Source: ZC4RG42 sp036676355
GTDB taxonomy: Bacteria > Pseudomonadota > Gammaproteobacteria > Burkholderiales > SG8-39
NCBI GenBank assembly: GCA_036676355.1
Contig: JAKFDA010000069.1
Location: 1 to 44,060 of the forward strand
Reading direction: 5' to 3'
Length of the DNA stretch: 44,060 bases
The notes under the pieces are model-generated. The model was not told the origin of the DNA. It saw nothing but the letters and a program-made list of their open reading frames with translations, and made no database searches. Of this stretch, positions 34,058 through 41,316 are shown piece after piece. How positions within the stretch are numbered: the stretch's first letter is position 1; every line of letters begins with the position of its first letter. Both the position numbers and the translations under genes were made by a program.

Positions 34058-35275
34058 TCAGAACAGCTCGATATCGCCGCTCGCCATTTCTTCCTGGCGC
34101 ACGGGATTCCGAGCGGTGCGTGTGCGGATGTCGTTCATGCGCGCCTGTATCTGCTCGATCGCGGCACGCGCCTGTGTCAGCGACTGCTCGTCATCGACCG
34201 CGCAGGCGGCCTGCGCCAATGCCTCCGGCAGGCGCGTGATTTCAGCCAGGCTCTCCTCGATTTCAGCGACGCGCTTGCGCGCGTGATTGAGCAGTTGCGT
34301 CGCCATGTCCTGAAACTGCAACGCCGTCACCGCCGCATTGACGTTGGCTTCGACTTCGCGCGCGATGTGGCCCAACTGTTCGACGCTCGTTTCCATGGTC
34401 GTGTTGACGCGCTGCACCTCGCTCATGGTCTGATCGACGCGCTGTTTGGAAGCCATGGCGGCATCCATGTCGCGCGCCGCCATCTTGTGGATCGAGCGCT
34501 CGGTTTCCTGAATGGACGCGTGCATGCGTTCCATATCGTCGCGAATCTGCGCGCTGAAATCCTTGGTGCGGTCGGATAGTGCGCGGACCTCCTCGGCAAC
34601 CACGGCGAAGCCGCGCCCCGTCTCGCCCGCACGCGCCGCTTCGATCGCGGCATTCAGCGCCAGCAGATTGGTCTGGCTGGAAATGCCTTCGATCTCGCCC
34701 AACACCGAAAGGATGCGATCGACCTGTACGCGAATGCTGTTGACGCGCTCGACCAGCGCGCCGGCGGTGCGGCCGTTTTCGACCATGCCGTCGACGAAGG
34801 CACGCAGTGTTTCCGAAGTTTCGGCGATGAAGCGGTCGAGCGAGACAGCGTTTGCGCTCTTGCCGTCGCCCAGTTCGCCGCGCGTGATGGAGACCGCGAC
34901 GCTCTGCTGATTCACGCTGTGACCGTGCAATGCGTTGAAGCTGTCGACCAGTTTGGCGATGGCATCGCCGAGGATGCCTTCAAGTTGCGTCAGTTCCAGC
35001 TTGACGGCGCTGCACTGCGTGCCGAATTCACCGGTGCATTCGGTCAGCGCCTGCTCGGCCTGCGCCGCGATGGCGGTCACTCGTTGTCGCGCTTCCTCAC
35101 TATGCAGCGCATGCGCGCGTTGAGTGCGACGTTCATGCGCGGCGATGAAGACCACCCACCCGACTGTGACAAGCGCAAGCATGCCGAGCGCGATGGCGCG
35201 CTCGCCGTTCGTCGCCACGATCGCTGCCGCCGCGACGCTCACCGCTATTCCTTGAAAATACAGCTGTTTGCTCAT
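34058..35275 (-). CDS. Methyl-accepting chemotaxis protein without periplasmic domain
   Basis: The 405-residue protein has two adjacent N-terminal hydrophobic segments (about 6-22 and 28-46) with almost no loop, so there is no periplasmic sensor domain and no clear HAMP. The signalling domain tip reads IEGISSQTNLLALNAAIEAA, followed by GRGFAVVAEEVRALSDRTKD. The C-terminus lacks an xWxxF CheR-tethering motif. The start ATG 35275 has no good ribosome site. It is the first gene of the chemotaxis cluster, 31 bases before cheY, with a sigma-28-like -10 element about 115 bases upstream. It may sense an internal or membrane-related signal; the ligand is unknown. Confidence 0.9.
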   Translation of the reverse strand: MSKQLYFQGIAVSVAAAAIVATNGERAIALGMLALVTVGWVVFIAAHERRTQRAHALHSEEARQRVTAIAAQAEQALTECTGEFGTQCSAVKLELTQLEGILGDAIAKLVDSFNALHGHSVNQQSVAVSITRGELGDGKSANAVSLDRFIAETSETLRAFVDGMVENGRTAGALVERVNSIRVQVDRILSVLGEIEGISSQTNLLALNAAIEAARAGETGRGFAVVAEEVRALSDRTKDFSAQIRDDMERMHASIQETERSIHKMAARDMDAAMASKQRVDQTMSEVQRVNTTMETSVEQLGHIAREVEANVNAAVTALQFQDMATQLLNHARKRVAEIEESLAEITRLPEALAQAACAVDDEQSLTQARAAIEQIQARMNDIRTRTARNPVRQEEMASGDIELF

Positions 35276-35723
35276 CTAGATTGGTTCCGCTGAATGACGC
35301 CATCAATGCGCGCGCCCGTTGTCGTGTCCTACGCGCAAAGACCTCTACGGAGAAACGCATCGCTTTTATGCGATGGCGATTATTGAGTGTTCTATCGGCG
35401 TCACATCACGGAAATAAAGGGGTGATATGAGGTTTAATCGTGCGGCTGTTCACGCTTTGCCGACGCGGATACCGCGAACCCAGGTGCCAAGCGCACGAAA
35501 ACGCGGCACCATCAGGTTGTAGGCTAACGAGCCCGTGTCTATTAAGAGAAAAACCCAACCAGGTCGAGCAGAGCTGCACGTGCGCGCATCGATATGAACA
35601 AGGCGCTGCTGAGCTGCGATGCCCCCAAAAGACCTGGTCCGCGACGATAATGAAAGGGACGGGCCTCGCTTATAAATACGCCTCGGGGCGCACACGGCCG
35701 TACGAGCTATAGGACAAAGAACA
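35276..35723. other. Divergent intergenic region before the chemotaxis cluster and the hybrid kinase
   Basis: This 448-base stretch holds the sigma-28-like element at 35392-35418 and a small stem CATCGC-ATAAAA-GCGATG (minus strand, about 35359-35376) in the likely leader of the receptor gene. Its right half (35430-35700) has open frames on both strands but none with a credible start or product. The plus-strand kinase gene follows AGGA at nine bases. No RNA gene was recognised. Confidence 0.5.
35392..35418 (-). promoter_or_regulatory. Possible sigma-28 promoter of the chemotaxis cluster
   Basis: The minus strand reads GCCGATAG (35392-35399), one base from the sigma-28 -10 consensus GCCGATAA. 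At the right distance upstream lies TTTATTTC, only a partial match to TAAAGTTT. It would give a leader of about 100 bases before the first receptor gene. Confidence 0.45.
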
Positions 35724-37280
35724 ATGCAACAGGCTGCTTCCGCGACGCGATTCGCGCCGGCAGATATCGAGCGGCATCGGGAGCGCGACATGGGTCAGGC
35801 CGTCGAATTACGCCCGCTGCGCGTGCTCGTGGTGGAAGATTCCGAATACGATTACGAACTGCTGCTGGTCGCGCTGAGCCGCGCCCGCTATGCCGTGACG
35901 GCGCTGCGCGTGGAAGATGAAACCGCCATGCGCGAGGCGCTGGCCGGCAAGCGCTGGGATGTGATCATTTCCGATCATCGTCTGCCGACGTTTTCGGCGC
36001 ACGCCGCGTTGCGCACGCTCCAATCGTGCGGTCACGACGTGCCCTTCATCATCGTCTCCGGCGCCATCGGCGAGGACGCAGCGGTGGAAGCGATGCAGTC
36101 CGGCGCGGACGACTACATTCTCAAGGATCGCCTGGCGCGTCTGGTTCCCGCCATCGAGCGTTCGATGAAAGCGGCCGAAGCGCGCCTGCGTCAACGTGCG
36201 GCGGAAGCGGCGCTACGCGAATCCGAAGCGCGCTTACGCGCCATCGCCGGCAATCTGCCGGGCATGCTGTTCCGCATGCATACCGACGCTGAAGGATCGC
36301 CGCTGTCATTCACCTACGCCAGCGAAGCGTCACTCCCCCTATTCGGCTTGGCGCCACAGGCTTTCCTCGATGATGCGCAGTGTCTGCATCGGCTGATTGT
36401 CGATACGGAGCGCGCGCGCTTCAACGCCGCCCTCGGGCACGCCGCGCTTGCGCGCTTCCGTCTGTGCTGGGAAGGCCGCGCCATGGCGCCGGATCATAAC
36501 GGCGAGCGGCCGTTGCGCTGGATTCAGATCGAAGCGAGTCCGCGCGCCGGCGATGCGCCCGACATCGTTTGGGACGGCTTGATCAGCGATATCAGCGCAC
36601 TGAAGCAGGCACAGGGCGCGCTGTATTCGTCGCGCGACGAATTGCGCCGCCTGTCCGGCCACCTCGAGCGCGTCAAGGAACAGGAACGCGCCCGCATCGC
36701 ACGCGAAATCCATGACGATATCGGCGGCACGCTGACGGGCCTGCGCGCCGATTTCGCATGGATCAAAAAAAGATATCTCGGCGACCCCGGCATGGCCGAA
36801 AAACTGGAAAGCATGGGCACGCTGCTCGATTCGGCGATGCAGGCGAGTGTGCGAATCGCGCGCGACCTGCGGCCGCCCATCCTCGATTTCGGCTTCGCCG
36901 CCGCCATAGAGTGGCAAGCCATGGATTTCCAGAAACGCGCCGGCGTGCAATGCCGCTTTCGCTGCACGCAGGAGATCACGCTGGATGCCGATCGCGCCAC
37001 GGCGGTGTTTCGTATCTTCCAGGAACTGCTGACCAACATCGCCAAGCACTCGCATGCGTCGCAGGTCGAGATCGTGCTGCGCGCGGATGAGTCGCTAGTG
37101 CGTCTTGAAGTTGACGACAATGGTGTCGGACTGACCGAAAGCGACCGCAGCAAGCGCGATTCATACGGCATTCGTGGCATGATCGAACGCGCACGCGAAT
37201 TGAACGGCCGCCTCGTTTTTCATCGCCCCCCGCGCGGCGGCACGCACGCGCTGCTCGAACTGCCTGTGGCGGGACAATAA
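35724..37280 (+). CDS. Hybrid receiver/NarX-type sensor histidine kinase
   Basis: The 518-residue cytoplasmic protein begins with a receiver domain (LRVLVVEDSEYDYELLL; phosphorylated D84 in DVIISDHRLPTF; Lys in YILKDRL), then a PAS-like domain (about 165-295), then a HisKA_3 domain with His 330 (ARIAREIHDDIGGTLTGL) and an ATPase domain (FQELLTNIAKHSHA, VDDNGVGLTESD). The HisKA_3 type pairs with NarL-family regulators, and such a regulator follows 172 bases downstream on the same strand. A receiver in front of the kinase suggests it is itself under control of another kinase. Start ATG 35724 follows AGGA at nine bases; an inner ATG at 35790 is an alternative. Confidence 0.92.
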   Translation: MQQAASATRFAPADIERHRERDMGQAVELRPLRVLVVEDSEYDYELLLVALSRARYAVTALRVEDETAMREALAGKRWDVIISDHRLPTFSAHAALRTLQSCGHDVPFIIVSGAIGEDAAVEAMQSGADDYILKDRLARLVPAIERSMKAAEARLRQRAAEAALRESEARLRAIAGNLPGMLFRMHTDAEGSPLSFTYASEASLPLFGLAPQAFLDDAQCLHRLIVDTERARFNAALGHAALARFRLCWEGRAMAPDHNGERPLRWIQIEASPRAGDAPDIVWDGLISDISALKQAQGALYSSRDELRRLSGHLERVKEQERARIAREIHDDIGGTLTGLRADFAWIKKRYLGDPGMAEKLESMGTLLDSAMQASVRIARDLRPPILDFGFAAAIEWQAMDFQKRAGVQCRFRCTQEITLDADRATAVFRIFQELLTNIAKHSHASQVEIVLRADESLVRLEVDDNGVGLTESDRSKRDSYGIRGMIERARELNGRLVFHRPPRGGTHALLELPVAGQ

Positions 37281-37306
37281 GAAATGTCTGAGTAAGTACA
37301 GAGAAT

Positions 37307-37375
37307 GGTCGCAAGTGCGGGACCGCGAAGGGTGGAGCAGGTTCCATCGGTGAAACCGATGGATGCGACCCCGCA
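37307..37375 (+). promoter_or_regulatory. Structured leader with interleaved stems before the NarL-type regulator
   Basis: Between the kinase and the regulator lies a perfect eight-base hairpin CCATCGGT-GAA-ACCGATGG (37344-37362). GGTCGCA (37307-37313) can pair with TGCGACC (37364-37370), and TGCGGG (37316-37321) with CCCGCA (37370-37375). The last two pairings interleave, so they form a pseudoknot or exclude each other. It ends 77 bases before the regulator start. No T run follows, so it is not a plain terminator. Confidence 0.45.
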
Positions 37376-37452
37376 GCGGGCTGTGACGGGCCGGGCACTA
37401 GCGGCGATTTCGATCAATCAACCTTAATCAGAGCTTCCATAAGGAGAAGGTT

Positions 37453-38085
37453 TTGATTCGAGTGGTGGTCGCTGACGATCACGCGGTCGTCCGCAAGGGT
37501 CTGACGCAAATTCTGTCGGACACTGAAAATATCCGCGTGGTGGGCGAGGCACCCAACGCCGCAGAGGCGGTGCGTTTGCTTCGACAGACGCCTTGCGATG
37601 TGCTGCTGATGGACGTCTCCATGCCCGGCAAGAACGGCATTGAAGCGCTCAAGGTCATCCGCGACGAATTTCCGCAGGTGCGCGTGCTGATCCTGTCCAT
37701 GTATCCCGAGGACCAGTTCGGCGTGCGGGCGCTCAAGGCCGGTGCATCGGGTTATCTGACCAAGGACAGCGCGCCGGAGAAACTGATCGAAGCGGTCGAA
37801 CGCATCGTTTCCGGCAAGCGCTTCATCACGCCCGAGCTGGCCGAACTGCTCGCCGAAAGCATGGGGCCGAACAGTGAGATTCCGCCCCACCAGACGCTCT
37901 CCGATCGAGAATTCCAGACCTTGCGCTTGATTGCCTCGGGCAAGAAGCTGTCCGAAATCGCCAACTCGCTGGCGTTGTCGCCGAAGACGGTCAGCGTATA
38001 TCGCACCCGTCTGCTGGAAAAAATGCGCCTCACCAACAACGCCGAGCTGACTCATTACGCCATCAAGCACGGCTTGGTGGATTGA
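37453..38085 (+). CDS. NarL/FixJ-family response regulator
   Basis: The 210-residue transcription factor has a receiver domain (VVVADDHAVVRKGL; phosphorylated D54 in VLLMDVSMPGKNG; Lys in YLTKDSAPEKL) and a C-terminal LuxR-type helix-turn-helix (LSDREFQTLRLIASGKKLSE, SPKTVSVYRTRLLEKM). It is the natural partner of the HisKA_3 kinase encoded just upstream. The start codon is TTG at 37453, preceded by AAGGAG (37441-37446) at six bases; no ATG lies near the conserved start. Target genes cannot be told from the window. A structured leader precedes it, and a palindromic repeat follows. Confidence 0.94.
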   Translation: MIRVVVADDHAVVRKGLTQILSDTENIRVVGEAPNAAEAVRLLRQTPCDVLLMDVSMPGKNGIEALKVIRDEFPQVRVLILSMYPEDQFGVRALKAGASGYLTKDSAPEKLIEAVERIVSGKRFITPELAELLAESMGPNSEIPPHQTLSDREFQTLRLIASGKKLSEIANSLALSPKTVSVYRTRLLEKMRLTNNAELTHYAIKHGLVD

Positions 38086-38123
38086 AAAAAGCAGTCGAGA
38101 GTAAAGGCAGTCAGAAGAACGTG

Positions 38124-38213
38124 CTGGATTCCCGTTTGCACGGGAATGACGCGTCCATCGTCATTCCCGACAAGCGGCGTAGCCGCGCGATCGGGATTCC
38201 AGTGCGGCGATCG
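38124..38213. repeat. Dispersed intergenic repeat, family A variant
   Basis: CTGGATTCCCGTTTGCACGG and its closing ACGGGAATGAC form a stem (38124-38150). A second unit in opposite orientation runs from CGTCATTCCCGA to TCGGGATTCCAG (38159-38202). It fills the gap between two genes that converge on it and may act as a two-way terminator. Confidence 0.7.
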
Positions 38214-38218
38214 AACCT

Positions 38219-40045
38219 TCAAGCAAGCGGCACCGGCACCTCCGCCTGCACCACCTGATTCTTGCCTTGCCGTTTAGCCAGATACAGCGCCGCGTCGGCG
38301 CGATCGATAGTGTTGTGTTGATCTTCGCCGGGACGTCGTTCGGCAACGCCGGCGCTGAAGGTAATGAGCAGGCGCTCGTTGTCGTGCATGAAGAAATGCC
38401 GCGTCAGTTCGCGCTGCGTGCGCTGCATCACGGCAGCCGCGTCGTCGATGCCGGTGTCCGGAAGCAGGATGACGAATTCTTCACCGCCGTAACGCGCGAT
38501 GATGTCCGACGGCCGCAACGCCCTGCGCACCACATTCGCCAGGTGAATGAGCGCCTGGTCGCCGGTAGCGTGCCCGTAGCGGTCGTTCAACGCCTTGAAA
38601 TCATCCACATCCAGTATTGCCAGACACAGCGACGAGGTCTTGCGCTCGCTGCGCGCCGCTTCGACGATAAAGGCTTCGGCGAGCCCGCGTCGATTAAGCG
38701 CACGGGTCAGGTTGTCCTCGCGCACGAGCTGGCTGATGGATTGCAGTTCCTGTTCCAGCGCGCGGACCTTGGCCTCCTGCTCGGCAGCGGTATGGCGGGC
38801 GAGTTGCAACTCGTCGTAATTGCGCTGCATGTCCGCCTGGATGCCGCGTGTTTCGCGCGTCAGATGCTCGACGATCGTACCGATGCGGTGGATGTCGTCG
38901 GTCTGCGCAAGATCCGCCGCGAATGCCGCCAGGCGCTGCTGATAGTCGCCGGTATCGGCCGCCATGGCGCCGAGCCGATCGATGAATGTGGTCAATACGC
39001 TTTTAAGTGCATGCTTCGCCTCGTCGAGCGAAACCTTGACCGCAGCCTGCCGATACAACACCCGCCTGAAACTGCGTTCGGCGTCGCGCAGGCTTCGTTC
39101 GTTGATGGGCCCTGCCAGCACTTCCCGCATGTGCTCGACCTGGCCCGATACCCAGCTCTCGTCACCGACCAGTTCGCCGAGATTTTCCACCATCAGGCGC
39201 AATAACGCGCCCAGTCCTCCGATTACGCGATCGGGTCCTTCGCCGGAAATTTCAAGCCTGTACCAGAAATTTTTCAACGATTGCGACAGGCGTTCGATGT
39301 CGGCGGCGGTGCTCGCCCAATGTGCCGCCTGAATGATCGCGTGCGCTTCGGCGGCGAGTTTGGGCGAGTGCGACAGCCGCTCCATGACGCCGCGCTCCAT
39401 CGTGTCGGCCACCAACCAGAGCACCTTGCGCAGCAGATCCTTGCCGCTCGGTCCCGCCATGGGGGTATTGAGGGCCAGCAAACGCAATTCGTCGGAACGC
39501 GTGAGAAGTTCGCTCGCCGCGGGCTGCGGTTCGCCGAGCGACAGATCGATCGGCGACACCGGCGTGCCGCCCGCCCAGGATCTGAGCAGCCCGGTGAGCC
39601 GCATATGCAATTTGGTCGAGTCGCCCGCGAACGCCGTCAGCACGTGGTCCAGCATTTCGCGCTTGCGCGCGTCTGTCAGACCTGCGTGTCGCGTTTCGAG
39701 CTGCTTCAACAGCGTGCGCAACAATGGCGCCCACTCCGGCCCGCGCACCGCCACCTCGATCAGCGTATCGAGTTGCCCGCGCGCATTTCCCCAGTCGCAC
39801 TCGGTCAGGGCCTGCGCGAGCAGACGACCGTAGGGTTGTAGCGCGCCTTCGCGCTTGGACAGATCGACGGCGAAGCTTTCCAGCAGGCGCAGCACGACCG
39901 CGCCGGATTGGTCGTTGCTTCCGGCGATTTCGCAGTACACCTCGGCATAGTTGTCGGGCGTGGGCGCGATGCGCCGCTGAGCCAGCCGGCGCAATGCCTC
40001 GCGTGCGATATCGGAAGGCGCTTGTTGTCGTTGGTTGGGTGCCAT
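38219..40045 (-). CDS. Diguanylate cyclase with long helical N-terminal region
   Basis: The 608-residue protein has a mostly helical N-terminal region of about 430 residues (including RRIAPTPDNYAEVYCEIAG) with no membrane helix, and a C-terminal GGDEF domain from about 435. The active site is GGEEF (IARYGGEEFVILLPD) and metal/substrate residues lie in LAILDVDDFKALNDRYGHA, so it should make cyclic-di-GMP from two GTP. An RxxD product-inhibition site (RPSD) sits five residues before GGEEF. The N-terminus probably brings it to a partner or signal. ATG 40045 was chosen because the conserved pattern starts soon after; an earlier in-frame start at 40084 is possible. It follows flgL by 54 bases on the same strand. 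Confidence 0.92.
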   Translation of the reverse strand: MAPNQRQQAPSDIAREALRRLAQRRIAPTPDNYAEVYCEIAGSNDQSGAVVLRLLESFAVDLSKREGALQPYGRLLAQALTECDWGNARGQLDTLIEVAVRGPEWAPLLRTLLKQLETRHAGLTDARKREMLDHVLTAFAGDSTKLHMRLTGLLRSWAGGTPVSPIDLSLGEPQPAASELLTRSDELRLLALNTPMAGPSGKDLLRKVLWLVADTMERGVMERLSHSPKLAAEAHAIIQAAHWASTAADIERLSQSLKNFWYRLEISGEGPDRVIGGLGALLRLMVENLGELVGDESWVSGQVEHMREVLAGPINERSLRDAERSFRRVLYRQAAVKVSLDEAKHALKSVLTTFIDRLGAMAADTGDYQQRLAAFAADLAQTDDIHRIGTIVEHLTRETRGIQADMQRNYDELQLARHTAAEQEAKVRALEQELQSISQLVREDNLTRALNRRGLAEAFIVEAARSERKTSSLCLAILDVDDFKALNDRYGHATGDQALIHLANVVRRALRPSDIIARYGGEEFVILLPDTGIDDAAAVMQRTQRELTRHFFMHDNERLLITFSAGVAERRPGEDQHNTIDRADAALYLAKRQGKNQVVQAEVPVPLA

Positions 40046-40099
40046 GTTCCGAGTCGTAAAAACGCGGCGGAATCCGCCGCACATGCAAAGATAGCTAGT

Positions 40100-41314
40100 T
40101 CACAGGTAATTGAACAAGGACAGCGTGCTCATCCGTTGATAACTCAGTTGCGCGGCCTCCAGCGCCGTCTGTTCGCGCGCGAACTGGGTCAGGGCCGCTG
40201 CATAGTCGAGGTCGAGCAGCTCGGAGAGTTGCTCGTCGTAATGCAATGCGTTGTCCTGAACCGCGTTGCCGAGCGAATCCAGCTCTCGCAGGCTCGCGCC
40301 CATCGATGTGCGCACGGTCAGCACACGGTCCAGCGCGCGATCGACGTTGGCCAGCGAACGCTCGACCCCCTCGGTATAGCGCGCGCGCGCCGCGCCGTCG
40401 GACAGCGGCATGTCGAGCACCGCGACCGCTTCGTTGAGCATGTCGAACACACTCTGGTTTTGCGCCGGCGCAAGGGTGAAGGCGTCGCCGTCAGCCGGTA
40501 CGCCGCTGATCTCCACTTGCATGTTGCCGATGACGATCGCCGCACCGCTCACATAATCGGCCGCCGGTTGCGATATGCCCGTCGCGGTGTTGGTCACGAC
40601 ATAAGTCGTCACGCCGGCCGTCACATCGAATGTGATCTGATGATCATCGATCGGCAGCGCAACCGGCCCGGCCGTCCGTCCGGTGCTGATCACACCCGTG
40701 CCCGTATTTCCCAACGGAACGGTCTGCGACGCAGTAATGAATGTGCCGTTGCCCTGGCGGATGCGCTCGAACAGTTCGACCCCGTTTTCACTGATCGTGA
40801 TGGAACGCCCCGCATCGACCTGCAATTCGCGCCGCCCCTGATCGCCGTTGTAGGCCGCGCCGGTCTGTGTGGGCGTGAACGGTTGCGCCTGCTCCTGATA
40901 GCCGGAGAAAAGATAACCGCCCGCGCCGTCGCGGGTATTCGCCAGACCGATCAGTTGGCTGAGTTTGGCTTTGAGTTCGAGCGCGATGCTCTGCCGGTCC
41001 TGATCGGCCAGCGTGCCGCTGCCGGCGTTGATCAGCAGCACGCGCGCGTCCTGCAGCACGTCACCGATGTTGCCGAGCGTCGATTCCGCCAAACCGAGCG
41101 CATCGCGCGCTGCCGCCTGGTTGGCGCCGTACTGCGCGTTCAATGCCTTGGCTTGCGTGGTTTCGACTGCGCGGCTGGCTGCGACCGGGTCATCGGACGG
41201 CTTCATCACGCGCTTGTTCGCCGCGATGTGCTGTTGCGTATCGAGCAGACTCGATTGCTGCCGCTGCATCGCCTCCAGCCCACGCTGGAAAATCATCCCG
41301 GTGCTGACTCGCAT
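40100..41314 (-). CDS. flgL: Flagellar hook-filament junction protein FlgL
   Basis: The 404-residue protein is the second junction protein between hook and filament, exported by the flagellar system. It begins MRVSTGMIFQRGLEAMQRQQ and keeps the flagellin-like N-terminal coiled coil (KRVMKPSDDPVAASRAV) and C-terminal coiled coil (YDEQLSELLDLDYAAALTQF, then LSLFNYL). At 404 residues it is longer than enterobacterial FlgL (317), the extra length being in the variable middle. It starts two bases after the stop of flgK, so both share the sigma-28-type promoter upstream of flgK. Confidence 0.96.
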   Translation of the reverse strand: MRVSTGMIFQRGLEAMQRQQSSLLDTQQHIAANKRVMKPSDDPVAASRAVETTQAKALNAQYGANQAAARDALGLAESTLGNIGDVLQDARVLLINAGSGTLADQDRQSIALELKAKLSQLIGLANTRDGAGGYLFSGYQEQAQPFTPTQTGAAYNGDQGRRELQVDAGRSITISENGVELFERIRQGNGTFITASQTVPLGNTGTGVISTGRTAGPVALPIDDHQITFDVTAGVTTYVVTNTATGISQPAADYVSGAAIVIGNMQVEISGVPADGDAFTLAPAQNQSVFDMLNEAVAVLDMPLSDGAARARYTEGVERSLANVDRALDRVLTVRTSMGASLRELDSLGNAVQDNALHYDEQLSELLDLDYAAALTQFAREQTALEAAQLSYQRMSTLSLFNYL

Positions 41315-41316
41315 GA

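Noticed and set aside
37281..37452. Cobalamin riboswitch
   Set aside because: GGTGAAA and CTGTGACGG blocks are present, but the B12 box and the usual order of conserved blocks are missing, and no cobalamin gene lies downstream.
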